Shown: in pieces, positions 8,217-17,401 of the stretch
Position numbering within the stretch: position 1 is the stretch's first letter
How the letters are laid out: every line of letters starts with the position of its first letter
Source: JADFQT01 sp965216025
Lineage (GTDB): Bacteria; Chloroflexota; Dehalococcoidia; Lucifugimonadales; UBA3495
Length of the DNA: 64,000 nucleotides
Assembly: GCA_965216025.1 (NCBI GenBank)
Contig: CBDCEX010000012.1
Span: 124,001-188,000 of the forward strand
Reading direction: 5' to 3'
Position numbers and translations under genes: made by a program
Notes under the pieces: generated by a model
What the model saw: only the letters and a program-made list of their open reading frames with translations
What the model was told of the DNA's origin: nothing
The model's database searches: none

Positions 8217-8867
8217 CTACTTTGGTCTAACATTACCCTCCGCCAAATTGGCTTCCAACTCCAAAAGTCTTTCTTTTATTGCCCCGAAGACCTTCAACAA
8301 ATAATCAAGCTCTGAAGAGGAGAAATTCAGTTGTACTGAATCAAACGCTCTGCCGCCGATAATGGCCCAGGGAGATTCTCCGAACTCTTTTTGAAAGGAT
8401 ATGCGACAGGTAGCGTAGGGGAAGGGAGAAAATTGCCACTTGGCGTCGACATATTTTACCTTTACATCCCAGTCTATGTCTGAAAAACTCGGGGACTTGC
8501 TAGTCCTTTTCAGATCATACCTCTGCTGCAAGCCGTTATTATACAAAACCTTTCCAACCGACTCCATTTTCGAGCGGAGAATGCCTTCCTGTTCCTCTAA
8601 ATTGGTCTGTTCAACCTCCTGGTTTTCACGCGCCGCATTATGAACATATTCATCAGTAGTATGGCTCAACCGCGCCAGAAGCATGTCCCCGATCTGTAAG
8701 GCCGCGCTCTTGAATTGCTCACGCTCCAAGTCGGAGTCAATCAGAGCCGCCTCAAGAACATTGCTATCTACATCAAAGGAAACTGAGTAGGGCGGGTTTA
8801 ACGACACAAACAATTCGCCCCGACCTCCTAAGTCTATCAAAAGGTCAAGGGCTTTATCGAAGTCCAT
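8217..8867 (-). CDS. Hypothetical soluble protein
   Basis: About 216 residues, acidic, with a Gln/Glu-rich central coiled-coil-like stretch (ARENQEVEQTNLEEQEGILRSKM) and a C-terminal domain ending in a Leu-rich helix. No signal peptide and no family recognised. The first ATG that begins the acidic, gene-like sequence is 8867; an alternative ATG at 8912 adds 15 unconvincing residues. Its upstream side is cut into by an ISAzo13 transposase relic on the opposite strand. Confidence 0.5.
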   Translation of the reverse strand: MDFDKALDLLIDLGGRGELFVSLNPPYSVSFDVDSNVLEAALIDSDLEREQFKSAALQIGDMLLARLSHTTDEYVHNAARENQEVEQTNLEEQEGILRSKMESVGKVLYNNGLQQRYDLKRTSKSPSFSDIDWDVKVKYVDAKWQFSPFPYATCRISFQKEFGESPWAIIGGRAFDSVQLNFSSSELDYLLKVFGAIKERLLELEANLAEGNVRPK

Positions 8868-8910
8868 ATTGTTATGAAGAGACAAAAGCCCTCTCTTTGA
8901 ACAGCGGGTC

Positions 8911-9065
8911 ATGAGATATACACCACGCTGCTGAGCGACCTGGAGCGCTTGGTTGAGCCGGGACCCGTGGCGACCCGGAATCGCCCCTGCGCTGGACCTG
9001 CAAGAGCCTGCGGAACTTGGCGGCTGAACTCCAGCAGTTGGGGCACGGGTCAGTCGCCGGTTGGT
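8911..9065 (+). pseudogene. Relic of an ISAzo13-type transposase
   Basis: The plus strand reads TTLLSDLERLVEPG in one frame and, after a one-base shift, GDPESPLRWTCKSLRNLAAE then LQQLGHG. This matches the conserved ISAzo13-family block in which a DLE.LV.P.TRGDP stretch is followed by SPLRWTCKS. Everything before and after is missing, so it is a decayed fragment. Confidence 0.6.
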
Positions 9066-9187
9066 GGGGGATCTTTTGGTATGTCAATCCGTTTAATAGG
9101 CAACTCCTATATCTGAGGATAAAGTGTACAAGTGAATATCATGGTGGCCGTTATGTCCAAATGACCAACTTTCTCGTGAAAAATTGT

Positions 9188-10464
9188 CAGGGCCTTTTCA
9201 TTTTCTCAAAATAGTATAAAATTATTACCAGTTTAAGCGGGAGGGAAGGATGATGACTTTGAGAGAAGCCCGCTGGATTTGGTGCCTGACTTCCGGAGTA
9301 GGCCAAGGGCGACGCCACTCTTTGGGGGCGATCCTGGCCTTGGCCACCTGTGCCATGCTGTGCGGCGCCCGCAGCTTATACGCCATAGCGCAATGGGGGC
9401 GGGACCAAGGGGGGTGCTACGGCGCAGCTTTTGGGGTTCAGCCAGGAGAAGACACCCTGCGTGGCCACCCTCCACCGGGTGTTCAAGGGCCTGGACGTGG
9501 CGGCCTTTGAGGCAGAAGTCGGCAACTGGCTGGCAAATAGCGGGGTAGAGGCGGATGACCCCCTGTCCCTGGACGGGAAAACCTTGCGAGGGGTCCACGG
9601 CCAAGAGATACCCGGGGTCCATCTGGTGTCGGCCTACGCTAGCCGCGCTGGGGCAGTGCTGGCGCAGGTAGCTGCGCCGGGCAAAGGGGAAGAATTGGCG
9701 GCGGTCAAAGAAGTATTGGGCCAGGTCTCCCTGAAGGGTCGGGTAGTAGTGGCTGATGCCTTACTGACCCAACGGAAAGTCTGTGAGCAGATTGTGGCAG
9801 GCGGCGGAGAGTATCTGCTGCCAGTTAAAGAGAATCAGCCCACCTTGCGCCGAGACCTGGAGGTGGCTTTTTCCCCTGCTAGGAACTGAGAGGGCTGGTG
9901 GGCCAACCGTACCTCCCTGGCTGGCAGCGGAGTGGCGAGCACGCGGGGCCAAGCTGACGGTCTGGGCCGATGCTCCAGTAAAGCGGCGTCATGGGCGGCT
10001 GGAGCGGCGAGAGTTGTGGGCCTTGGCCGACCCAGAGCTAAATGGCTACGTGGGCAGCGCTGGGACGGTCGGGGAAGCGTGGCCGCATCTGCAACAGGTG
10101 TGTCGGCTAGAGCGCCAGCGGGTCGTGAAGGGCAAGAAACAGGTGGCTGTGAGCTATGCAATTAGCAGTCTCCCAGCCACTGATGCCGATGCCAGGCGAT
10201 TGTTGAGCCTTTCCCGTGGGCACTGGGGCATCGAGAACCGCCTCCACTGGGTACGGGATGTGACCTTCGACGAGGATCGCTCTCAGGTGCGCACTGGGGC
10301 CGCCCCACAGGTTCTGGCGGGCCTGCGAAACCTGGTCATCAGCTTGGTACGTCGGGCTGGGCATTCCAACGTAGCCGCTGCCCTACGCCGCCACAATGCC
10401 CATCTCAGCGAAGCTTTCGACATGATGGGCTTTACCTACCAGGCAGGAGAATGAAAAGGCCCTG
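9188..10464 (+). mobile_element. ISAs1-family insertion sequence, copy 1 (inactive)
   Basis: Terminal inverted repeat CAGGGCCTTTTCAT (left) and ATGAAAAGGCCCTG (right). The element is flanked by a perfect 9-bp direct repeat AAAAATTGT at 9179-9187 and 10465-10473. Contains one frameshifted transposase gene. Confidence 0.85.
9250..10454 (+). pseudogene. ISAs1-family transposase, frameshifted
   Basis: DDE transposase of the ISAs1 (H-repeat-associated) family in three successive frames. The first part begins TLREARWIWCLTSGVGQGRR. The second, from about 9431, contains TLHRVFKGLD, LDGKTLRG, ADALLTQRKVCEQI and YLLPVKENQPTL. The third, from about 9890, contains RRLLSLSRGHWGIENRLHW, VTFDEDRSQVR and VLAGLRNLVISL. 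The order of motifs is complete, so loss of function came from two small indels rather than deletion. Confidence 0.85.
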
Positions 10465-10473
10465 AAAAATTGT

Positions 10474-10942
10474 CCCAAGATGGTATACTTTTGATGCGCA
10501 CATGTTAAGGTTATTTAATTTGTTGTCAATCGTCAATTACTAAGTGTCTCATTTATCTTCCTGTTTGACAAACAAGCGGTTTGCCGTGTGACTGCACCAC
10601 GCTACCCACAATTGACGGCAGGCCACTCGCATGGATTCTTCCGCAGCGGCACCCTCATTATCGACTAGGGTGAACCAGTCAAGACGCTGCCTGATCCGCG
10701 ACGCTTCTTTCGGTCAGGTTGTGCCCCTGTTCTTCTGGAAATCCCCTACGCTGATCAATTCTGTAGTCTCTTCTTCCTTGTTTCGCCCGGAGGTGAGTAT
10801 AGCGAAGCCGATCTGAGCGATGGCCTGATGAATGCCCCGCGGCTTACCCAAACGTCGTAGAGTTTGTCGCCGAGACCTGTGAGCTTCCCCAGTTTCGGGA
10901 CGGAGGCGAGCATCTGCTCTTCGTAGTGCGCAGGGCACGTTC
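10474..10942. other. Gap without a recognisable gene
   Basis: Between the ISAs1 and IS630 copies. Short open frames exist on both strands (for example about 74 codons on the minus strand, 10714-10938), but none has a family resemblance or a convincing start. It looks like degraded sequence left between two insertions. Confidence 0.4.
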
Positions 10943-12102
10943 TAAACCAAAGCCAAGGTGGGAACTACATTTTGCAGCGATGGCAAAGGTAGGGAAGGTG
11001 TAAAAATCAATGCATCGGCTCGAGCTTGTAACAGGGTTCGGCAGCGATGTTTCACTTCATCCTTACGGTGAGCTAGTCCGCCGAAGAATGCATTCATCTT
11101 CTCTTGGACTTGGGCTTTTGTTCCCAGGCATTCGTTGGCCGTGACCTCTTCCCTGGCCCAGTCCCAGACGGCTTCGTCGGCATTGAAGTCTGGGCTGTAG
11201 GCCGGTAAGGCCACCAGCCTCAGCTGCAAGTCAGGGGTGGTCAAATAGCTGCGAATCGCTTCTCCTCGGTGGGCTGGCCCATTGTCCCAAATCACTACCA
11301 GAGGTCCAGGATGGTTTGTTCTTAGCTGCTGTAAAAAGGCGGTGGAGGTCTCGGCATTGCTGTTTCCAGCTATTTCCATGGCTTCCACCTCCCCAGTCTC
11401 CAGACAAACTCCCGAGTAGTAGCAGGCCTTCTCTCCCCACCGGGGACTGGTGGAGTCCACCAGCGCTGCCTCTCCCTTGAGTACCCATTTGCCTCGCAGG
11501 TCGGCATCGGCCAGAAAGTGGGCTTCATCCACGAAGAAGATCTTGGCTCCACTCTCTTGGGCCTCCTCTCGGATTTGGCTGTACTGGAGGACGAAGGCTT
11601 TCCGTTCTTCATCCTTGGCTTTCAGGAGGCGTTTCTTGGGTCGCTTCAGCACGAAGCCCAACCGATGGAGGTAGTTCAAGCAACTGCTCCGACTCAGCCC
11701 CAGGTCAAAGCTCTGCTTGAGAAATTGCCTTACTACTTTCCAGTTCCAGTTGGACAATTCAACTCCCGCCTCTCCAGGCGGATTTTGCACCGCAGACTTC
11801 AGTTGGTTCTGTTGACCCCAGTTCAAGACGGGGGGGGGACCCCCAGTCTGTTCAAAGACCAAACCTTGGGCCCCGCCTTGGCGAAAGTTGGCCAGCCAGT
11901 TTCCGATGGTATGAGGCTCTCTATCCAAAGCCTCAGCCACTTGGATAGCCGACCACCCTTGGGCCAACAACCATAGCCCGTGCCATCGCTCTCGCTCTCG
12001 AGGTGTTGGCGCTCGATACATCCTTTCCCGTAAGTCACCTACATTGAGTTGCCACTCTTCCATGAGTTGCACTATTTCCTTCATCCCTTCCACCACCGCC
12101 AC
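10942..12102 (-). CDS. IS630-family transposase (intact, single frame)
   Basis: 386 residues. N-terminal helix-turn-helix (HGLWLLAQGWSAIQVAEALD, then HTIGNWLANFRQGG). The DDE catalytic domain has Asp in FFVDEAHF, Asp in VVIWDNGPAHRG and Glu in YSPDFNADEAVWDW, as in the IS630/Tc1-mariner superfamily. In this copy a run of nine cytosines (minus strand) keeps both halves in one frame (QTGGPPPVLNWGQQ). The other two copies are one base shorter there and split into two overlapping frames. The stop codon overlaps the terminal TA. Confidence 0.93.
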   Translation of the reverse strand: MAVVEGMKEIVQLMEEWQLNVGDLRERMYRAPTPRERERWHGLWLLAQGWSAIQVAEALDREPHTIGNWLANFRQGGAQGLVFEQTGGPPPVLNWGQQNQLKSAVQNPPGEAGVELSNWNWKVVRQFLKQSFDLGLSRSSCLNYLHRLGFVLKRPKKRLLKAKDEERKAFVLQYSQIREEAQESGAKIFFVDEAHFLADADLRGKWVLKGEAALVDSTSPRWGEKACYYSGVCLETGEVEAMEIAGNSNAETSTAFLQQLRTNHPGPLVVIWDNGPAHRGEAIRSYLTTPDLQLRLVALPAYSPDFNADEAVWDWAREEVTANECLGTKAQVQEKMNAFFGGLAHRKDEVKHRCRTLLQARADALIFTPSLPLPSLQNVVPTLALV

Positions 12103-12176
12103 TCGACTTCTTTTACAGAATATCGCAACTCCTCTTCGGGTTCGCTTTATGTAGGTTTCACCTTAGCTTTGGTTTA
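10943..12176 (-). mobile_element. IS630-family insertion sequence, copy 1
   Basis: Ends TAAACCAAAGCCAAGGTG and CACCTTAGCTTTGGTTTA, each beginning with the TA that IS630 elements duplicate. One transposase gene fills the element. Two other copies lie at 32965-34197 and 54671-55903. Confidence 0.9.
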
Positions 12177-12239
12177 GGTGATGTTCCCTCAAGAGCCGGG
12201 AGCCATCTGCGAACTCTCCGTTACTGCCACCGGCCACCG

Positions 12240-13550
12240 CTATCTTCTGGGAGTCGGCGCAAAAGGCCCTTCTTGTTTTCGGTGTCGGGTCACTCCAGCC
12301 GGCGAACTCGGCCTAAATGTAAGCAACAGCGCGATACCCAATCCCAATCCCGTTAGGCCAACTACGGTGATGCCGAAGGTGACCGAGGTGATGTCGACAA
12401 ACCAACCAATCAGCAAGCTGGTGAACAATACCAGTCCCCGACCCATGTGCTGCAGGCTGGTAACTCGCGACCTGAATTCATCGGGGACCAGAGTCTGGAT
12501 CAAGGTCCTGTTGGTGGTTCGGAAGGCAGCCTGGAAGAAGGCCATGAGGCCGATTACCAGCATGGCCAGCGGCAGCCATTGGGCTTGGGCAAAGAGCACC
12601 ACGGTCACTCCACTCATTATCGCGGCGCCCAATACCACCGCTCCCTTCTTAAAAACGAATCCTACCGATGCGATGCTGAAGGCCGCTACCAGTCCCCCGA
12701 ACCCAGTGATAGCCAGCAAGTACCCGCCCACGTCCGGCCCTCGCTGCAGCACCTCCGCCGTAAAGATGGGCAACATGAACCACACCGGGTGCAGCAGCAC
12801 ATTCGGAATCAAACTTAGGAGCATCAGCTGGCAGATAACCCGCTCCCCCTTCCAGATGTAACGGATACCTTCTTTTAAATCGGAGAGGTAAGATTTCCGG
12901 CTGACCGTGGCCCGGGGTTGGTAATAGGGGGTGCGCATGGACAGGTAAGCCAATACCATGCCCAGGTAAAGCAGACCCTCAATGGTGACATTCCAGAAGA
13001 AGCCGAGGGTGGCGATAAGTATCCCTCCGACAAAAGGTCCGATGAGCCGCGTGCTGGTATTTGTTAGACCGTTAGTGGCCACGGCGTTACCCAAGGCTTC
13101 CCGAGGGACGGTGTTGGCAATGAGCGCTTGACGCAGGGGCTGATTTATGGAACGGCATATGTCGGAGACCAAAACGTAGGCGTAGGCATGCCATACCTGA
13201 ACCCACTCCTTCAGTACGAGGAGGGCGAAGATGAAGGCCATCCCGACCATCAAGAGCTGTATGCCCATTACCAACTTGCGCCGATCTACCCGATCGCCAA
13301 GAACTCCGCCCCAGGGGCTGACCACCAGCGCCGGGAGGCGGTTCACTGCTCCCACGGTGATGACCAGCAGGGCTAAAGAAGCGGATCCTTCGGTCAAACC
13401 CCGGACCAGCCAGCCAACCGAAAGGAGTTGCAGCCACTCGGCGCCATTGGAGCAGAAGTTGCCGATCCAGAGGAGCCGGAAGTTAGGATAGGCGATCCAG
13501 GAGTCCAGAGTGTGGAGGCGAGGGAGTCGCGAAAAGAGGCTTAGATTGAT
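12240..13550 (-). CDS. MFS exporter (EntS-like), N-terminus without a standard start codon
   Basis: Major facilitator drug/siderophore-type exporter; multiple hydrophobic helices and the loop 2-3 motif GGVLGDRVDRRKLV. The C-terminal tail is basic. TTG 13397 gives 385 residues but starts inside helix 1. Upstream the frame stays open and reads NFRLLWIGNFCSNGAEWLQL, the normal family N-terminus, back to an in-frame TGA. No ATG, GTG or TTG lies in that stretch. A GGAG site sits about 10 nt before an ATC at 13550, so a non-standard start, or loss of the start codon, must be considered. An IS630 copy lies just downstream. Confidence 0.8.
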   Translation of the reverse strand: MNLSLFSRLPRLHTLDSWIAYPNFRLLWIGNFCSNGAEWLQLLSVGWLVRGLTEGSASLALLVITVGAVNRLPALVVSPWGGVLGDRVDRRKLVMGIQLLMVGMAFIFALLVLKEWVQVWHAYAYVLVSDICRSINQPLRQALIANTVPREALGNAVATNGLTNTSTRLIGPFVGGILIATLGFFWNVTIEGLLYLGMVLAYLSMRTPYYQPRATVSRKSYLSDLKEGIRYIWKGERVICQLMLLSLIPNVLLHPVWFMLPIFTAEVLQRGPDVGGYLLAITGFGGLVAAFSIASVGFVFKKGAVVLGAAIMSGVTVVLFAQAQWLPLAMLVIGLMAFFQAAFRTTNRTLIQTLVPDEFRSRVTSLQHMGRGLVLFTSLLIGWFVDITSVTFGITVVGLTGLGLGIALLLTFRPSSPAGVTRHRKQEGPFAPTPRR

Positions 13551-13755
13551 GGCAACGGTCTCCTTGCGCCGGGCGTATCAATCCGAGGGGGTCAATCGGG
13601 AGGCTCACCAGCCTACCTGTTGTCGGCGCGAAACCTTTTCCCACCCAGTTTAGCAAATATCCCGGCGGTGGAACGTACCGTGGAAATGGCGAGTTGGCCT
13701 ATTGGGGCGGGCCGTCACCCGCTAGAGTCGTATTCCAGAAGGGCACATTTATTAG

Positions 13756-13784
13756 TTGACGGCAGCCGTCGGGCCATATTATCT
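13756..13784 (+). promoter_or_regulatory. Possible sigma70 promoter
   Basis: TTGACG, 17 nt spacer, TTATCT (TATCTT with 18). It lies about 60 nt upstream of the gene starting at 13843 and in the same direction. Confidence 0.4.
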
Positions 13785-13842
13785 TAACTTTGAATTTACC
13801 GGGCCTTGAGTGGACACTCTACGGATGACATCAGGAGAAGAT

Positions 13843-14244
13843 ATGACGCAGCAAAACGGCGAGCACCCAACCCAACACATCGGCAATACCATCTTGGTGG
13901 TGATGATGGACGTGGAACCGGGCCACGAAGCGGAGTTTGACCGGTGGTACAACGAGGAGCACCTGCCGGAACGAATGGAAATAGCCGGCTACGTCAGCGC
14001 CCGCCGGTTCAAGCTGGAGGAGGGCAACGGGGTGCTCAAGTACCTGTGCATCTGGGAGTTGGAAGACGCCAGCTCCCTAGAGAGCGAGCAGTACAAGATG
14101 CAGCGGGCACGCCCCAGCTGGATACGGGACGAGGCCAACAAGTACATCACCCAGCGGGCCCGGGGACTCTACCAGCAGATTTACCCGCTGGAGGGTGCCT
14201 TCGAGGACCACTCCGGCTCCTACCCGGAGCCCGTAGCCAGGTAG
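13843..14244 (+). CDS. EthD/DUF4286-like dimeric alpha-beta barrel protein
   Basis: 133 residues; function unknown. The core ILVVMMDVEPGHEAEFDRWYNEEHLPERM, followed by YVSARRFKLE, is the typical opening of small ferredoxin-like alpha-beta barrel proteins, where WYNEEHLPER is the recurrent motif. The start at ATG 13843 is chosen because AGGAGA lies 6 nt upstream; GTG 13810 and ATG 13825 are in frame but poorly placed. Confidence 0.75.
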   Translation: MTQQNGEHPTQHIGNTILVVMMDVEPGHEAEFDRWYNEEHLPERMEIAGYVSARRFKLEEGNGVLKYLCIWELEDASSLESEQYKMQRARPSWIRDEANKYITQRARGLYQQIYPLEGAFEDHSGSYPEPVAR

Positions 14245-14281
14245 ATTGGTCGGCCCGACTCTTGTATCATAAGATCAGGTG

Positions 14282-14791
14282 ATGGACTATTTCCTGGGCA
14301 ACTGGGGAAGTTTTGTTGGTGTCCTCAGCCTTATCATCACCATCATTGGTTTTGTCATTGCTATTCGCCGTGCTACCCAAGCCAGAACCGCGGCCCAAGC
14401 CGCCGAAATGGCCAGTCGGCAAGTCAGGGAGGCCATTGGTCAACGGTTAACTGCAACCGATCTGACCCGTGCGATACAGTTGATTCAGCGCATTAAGGAC
14501 TTTCATCGAGACCAGAGATGGGAAGTGAGCCTACAGCATTACCAAATCCTCCGTTCGACGCTAGCGGACATTTTAGGGAGGTTGTCTGAAATAATGTTTG
14601 AGGCAAAACCGCAAATCCAGAGCGCCGTGCGCCAGGTCAGCGCCATAGAGAACAGCGTAGACCGGGCAGTTCGTGAGGGTATTGAACCTGCTGGCCAAGA
14701 TGGGTTCAACCCCACGTTGACTAACCTTCAATCCACACTGGAAGGAATTGAAGTTCAGTCTCAATTCGGCTCCAGCGAAGGAAGGGATTGA
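14282..14791 (+). CDS. Membrane-anchored protein of unknown function
   Basis: 169 residues: one N-terminal membrane helix (FVGVLSLIITIIGFVIAIRR), then a long helical, Ala/Gln-rich cytoplasmic part (TQARTAAQAAEMASRQVREA). This is the general layout of phage- or defence-associated single-pass proteins, but no family is assigned. GTG 14279 is directly in front of the chosen ATG. The next gene begins 2 nt after its stop, so the two form an operon. Confidence 0.6.
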   Translation: MDYFLGNWGSFVGVLSLIITIIGFVIAIRRATQARTAAQAAEMASRQVREAIGQRLTATDLTRAIQLIQRIKDFHRDQRWEVSLQHYQILRSTLADILGRLSEIMFEAKPQIQSAVRQVSAIENSVDRAVREGIEPAGQDGFNPTLTNLQSTLEGIEVQSQFGSSEGRD

Positions 14792-14792
14792 T

Positions 14793-15119
14793 ATGGCCGA
14801 TATCAATGAAATCTTTGTCAAGTTACTGGAGCGCACCAATCAGGGAAAGGTACAGTGGGAGCCCACCTCTGACGAGGATACCTTCGTGGCAGGGGTAGGG
14901 AACTTATCCGTCTCACTTACAAAGTATCGAAATGGGAACGTGATATTTCGAATACTGAATGAACAAGGGAGGGAGATTCAATCGGGGAATTCTAATGACT
15001 GGGTATTCGATGATTCTCTCGGAGGACCACCGCCGCTGGAAGAACTGTACGATCAGGCCAAGCATGGGGCGCTACAGGTTGATGCCCGACTGGACGAGTT
15101 GCTCAATGAACTCGGCTAG
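14793..15119 (+). CDS. Hypothetical protein
   Basis: 108 residues, acidic, no membrane segment. ATG 14793 follows GGAAGGGATTG and starts 2 nt after the stop of the membrane gene, suggesting translational coupling. The centre reads FVAGVGNLSVSLTKYRNGNV, a beta-rich stretch often seen in small ligand-binding folds. No family recognised. Confidence 0.6.
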   Translation: MADINEIFVKLLERTNQGKVQWEPTSDEDTFVAGVGNLSVSLTKYRNGNVIFRILNEQGREIQSGNSNDWVFDDSLGGPPPLEELYDQAKHGALQVDARLDELLNELG

Positions 15120-15166
15120 GAATACCATAGACCATCTCAACTTCCCCGTAATAAATTGACTGCCCC

Positions 15167-16528
15167 CTAAATCCGCGTCAGCCGTAAGACTTCCCGGATA
15201 TCCTCCATCTCTTCCAGGCGCCAGAGCCGGTCCAGCAGCTGATCCGTCTGCTGGGGGCTGAGCAGGTCCTTGGCCAGCGAGCGGAACTTGGCTTCCACCT
15301 CGGCGTCGGTCATGGGGTTCAGGTAGTGGCCCTTGTGGTAGGGCACCTCCGCGGAGTACCGCTGGCCCGAGTTGGTCACCACCTCCACGTCGCAAAGCAT
15401 GGCCTCCGGAGCGCGGCGGTCGGCCTCGGCCGAGCCCTCCACCTTCACCCGGCTGGTCAGCTCCAGCAATTTCGGGTCTTTGATGTACTGGTCGTCGAAG
15501 TGACCCTGGTGCACCGTCCCATAGGTCAGAGCCACCGCCGTGGTGTAGGGCATGCTATGGTCGGCGGTTTCGCGGGTTTCGGGACGCCACTTTTCCGGGT
15601 CGCCCGCCATGATGTCGATGGCCCTCTGTAGGGTTTTGATGTTTACCTGAGCGATGTCGTTGACGTCGGGCAGCTGTTCCCGCACCTCCAAGGCTGCCTG
15701 CACCACCGTTTGGGAGTATTGCCCCAGGGGGAAGCGCTTGATGCTGCACTCCGCTATCTTGAAGGGCTGCCCGTTGCCGCCGAAGGGTTCCAACTCGAAG
15801 GCCTGGTGGGACACCGCCTTGAAAAACCCGCTCTCTCCCTCGAATATGGGCGATGGCCCGGTCAGACCGCGTTGGGCCAGCATGGTGGCAAAGACCGCGT
15901 TGCGGCTGGCGTTGGCGTAGGCGCAGCCCTTCCAATGGGAAAGGTTGCCCAGCCGGGTTTGCCCCAGGGCGATGTTGGGAGCGACTCCCAGGTTCACGGC
16001 CTCGAAAGTTTGCTCCGGCGAAAGCCCGAGAGACCGGGCGGCGCCCAGCGTGCTGGCGATGCAGCCGTTGGTCACGTGGTCGAAGCCGATATATTTCAGC
16101 ATCGCGGCATCGCCGATGCGGCAGAAGGCCTCGTAGGCCACGACGGTCGCGGTAATGGCGCGACGCCCTCCGGAGTTGGCCAGCTCCGTGGCGGACAGGA
16201 CCGCGGCAATGCTGTCGCTGGGGTGCCCCGATTCCTTGCTGGTGTATCCGTCGTTGTAGTCTAGGTAGCGAATCATCACCCCGTTGGCGAAGGTTGCCAA
16301 ATCGGGGCTGCTGCTCAGGCCGCTGCCGATGATGCTGGCCGGCTGAGTGCTGGTTATTGTTCCAGCCAGGTCTCGGGCTATCTTGCTGGGCTCGCTGGAG
16401 TAGCCTCCCAGGGCGCACCCTATGGTGTCGATGATCATGCGTTTGGTCAGGTGGACCACGTCGGCGGGTAGGTCCCGGTAGTGCAGCGACGTGGCGTAGG
16501 AGCTTAACTGTTCAGCTAGGTTAGGCAT
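15167..16528 (-). CDS. MmgE/PrpD family protein, paralogue 1
   Basis: 453 residues, the usual family length. Known members are 2-methylcitrate dehydratase (PrpD), cis-aconitate decarboxylase and iminodisuccinate epimerase; this one's substrate cannot be told. Conserved blocks visible: IIDTIGCALGG, FANGVMIRYLDYNDGY, SGHPSDSIAAVL, LGAARSLGLS, and KRFPLGQYSQTVVQAAL in the middle. It lies downstream of trpG by 51 bp on the same strand, perhaps by read-through. A second paralogue is at 20647-22083. Confidence 0.9.
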   Translation of the reverse strand: MPNLAEQLSSYATSLHYRDLPADVVHLTKRMIIDTIGCALGGYSSEPSKIARDLAGTITSTQPASIIGSGLSSSPDLATFANGVMIRYLDYNDGYTSKESGHPSDSIAAVLSATELANSGGRRAITATVVAYEAFCRIGDAAMLKYIGFDHVTNGCIASTLGAARSLGLSPEQTFEAVNLGVAPNIALGQTRLGNLSHWKGCAYANASRNAVFATMLAQRGLTGPSPIFEGESGFFKAVSHQAFELEPFGGNGQPFKIAECSIKRFPLGQYSQTVVQAALEVREQLPDVNDIAQVNIKTLQRAIDIMAGDPEKWRPETRETADHSMPYTTAVALTYGTVHQGHFDDQYIKDPKLLELTSRVKVEGSAEADRRAPEAMLCDVEVVTNSGQRYSAEVPYHKGHYLNPMTDAEVEAKFRSLAKDLLSPQQTDQLLDRLWRLEEMEDIREVLRLTRI

Positions 16529-16579
16529 TTGATTTTCTCCTTGGCGTAGCCAGATGCGATCGCCGCTCGGACCAAAATC

Positions 16580-17167
16580 TTACCCTTTATCCCGCGCCTG
16601 CTCCACCTGGTCCAAAAAGTTTCGAAGCAGGTCGTGGCCCACCGGTGTGAGAATGGACTCGGGGTGGAACTGCACTCCCTCCACCGGAAATTCCTTGTGG
16701 CGCAATCCCATGATCAGGCCATCATCGGTCCAGGCGGTCACTTCCAGGCAATCGGGGACCGTTTCCGGATATACCACCAGGGAGTGGTAGCGAATGGCCT
16801 CGAAGGGATTGGGCAGCCCCGTCAGCACGCCGGCCCCGTGGTGATTGACCATGGATGTCTTGCCGTGCCGGATCTCCTCGGCCCGATCCACCCTGGCCCC
16901 ATAGACATCACCGATGCATTGGTGCCCCAGGCAAACCCCCAGCACCGGCAGCTTGGGTCCGAAGTGCCGGATGACATCGTTGGATATGCCCGCCTCCCGA
17001 GGGGCGCCGGGCCCCGGTGAAATCACGATGCCTTCCGGGGACATGCCCGCCACGTCCTCCAAGCTTATCTTATCATTCCGCACCGTTATCACCTCCGCCC
17101 CAAGCTCGGAGAGGTATTGGTAGAGATTGTAGGTAAAGCTGTCGTAGTTATCGATTAACAGAAGCAT
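16580..17167 (-). CDS. trpG: Anthranilate synthase component II (glutamine amidotransferase)
   Basis: Class I glutamine amidotransferase that supplies ammonia to TrpE for anthranilate, first step of tryptophan synthesis; it may also serve para-aminobenzoate synthesis. Hallmarks: LLIDNYDSFTYNLYQYL at the start, ISPGPGAP, nucleophile Cys in GVCLGHQCIG, and His/Glu in GVQFHPESILTP. 195 residues. The chosen ATG (17165-17167) overlaps the TGA of a 29-codon ORF (TGATG), so translation is probably coupled. trpE is upstream on the same strand. Confidence 0.93.
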   Translation of the reverse strand: MLLLIDNYDSFTYNLYQYLSELGAEVITVRNDKISLEDVAGMSPEGIVISPGPGAPREAGISNDVIRHFGPKLPVLGVCLGHQCIGDVYGARVDRAEEIRHGKTSMVNHHGAGVLTGLPNPFEAIRYHSLVVYPETVPDCLEVTAWTDDGLIMGLRHKEFPVEGVQFHPESILTPVGHDLLRNFLDQVEQARDKG

Positions 17168-17256
17168 CAGAGCAGCTCCAGCACGTTGGTGTAAAACTCC
17201 CCGGCCTGGTCCACGTCCCGAACAATGATGCCGCAGCGGAGGAATGATTTCAACAT
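17167..17256 (-). CDS. 29-residue VOC-like ORF coupled to trpG
   Basis: ATG 17256 to TGA 17167 on the minus strand, overlapping the trpG start as TGATG. The peptide core CGIIVRDVDQAGEFYTNVLE matches the first strand and helix of glyoxalase/VOC domains. The frame closes after about 29 residues, so it cannot be a full domain. It may be the remnant of a VOC gene, or may now only couple translation to trpG. Too short to be listed by usual gene calling. Confidence 0.45.
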   Translation of the reverse strand: MLKSFLRCGIIVRDVDQAGEFYTNVLELL

Positions 17257-17401
17257 TGGACCTAACCCCCATCATGGACACGGTACTATTTGCCCTTGAC
17301 GAAATTACTAAATTAGGGGGATAAATTAGGGGGATTTCCCCAAACGGTTACGCCTCCGACTAGTTTAGCTCTTGATTCAAAACCCAGGAAGTAAACGGCC
17401 C

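Noticed and set aside
15555..16418. 287-codon minus-strand frame
   Set aside because: Out-of-frame shadow of the MmgE/PrpD gene, Arg/Gly/Gln-rich and without known motifs.
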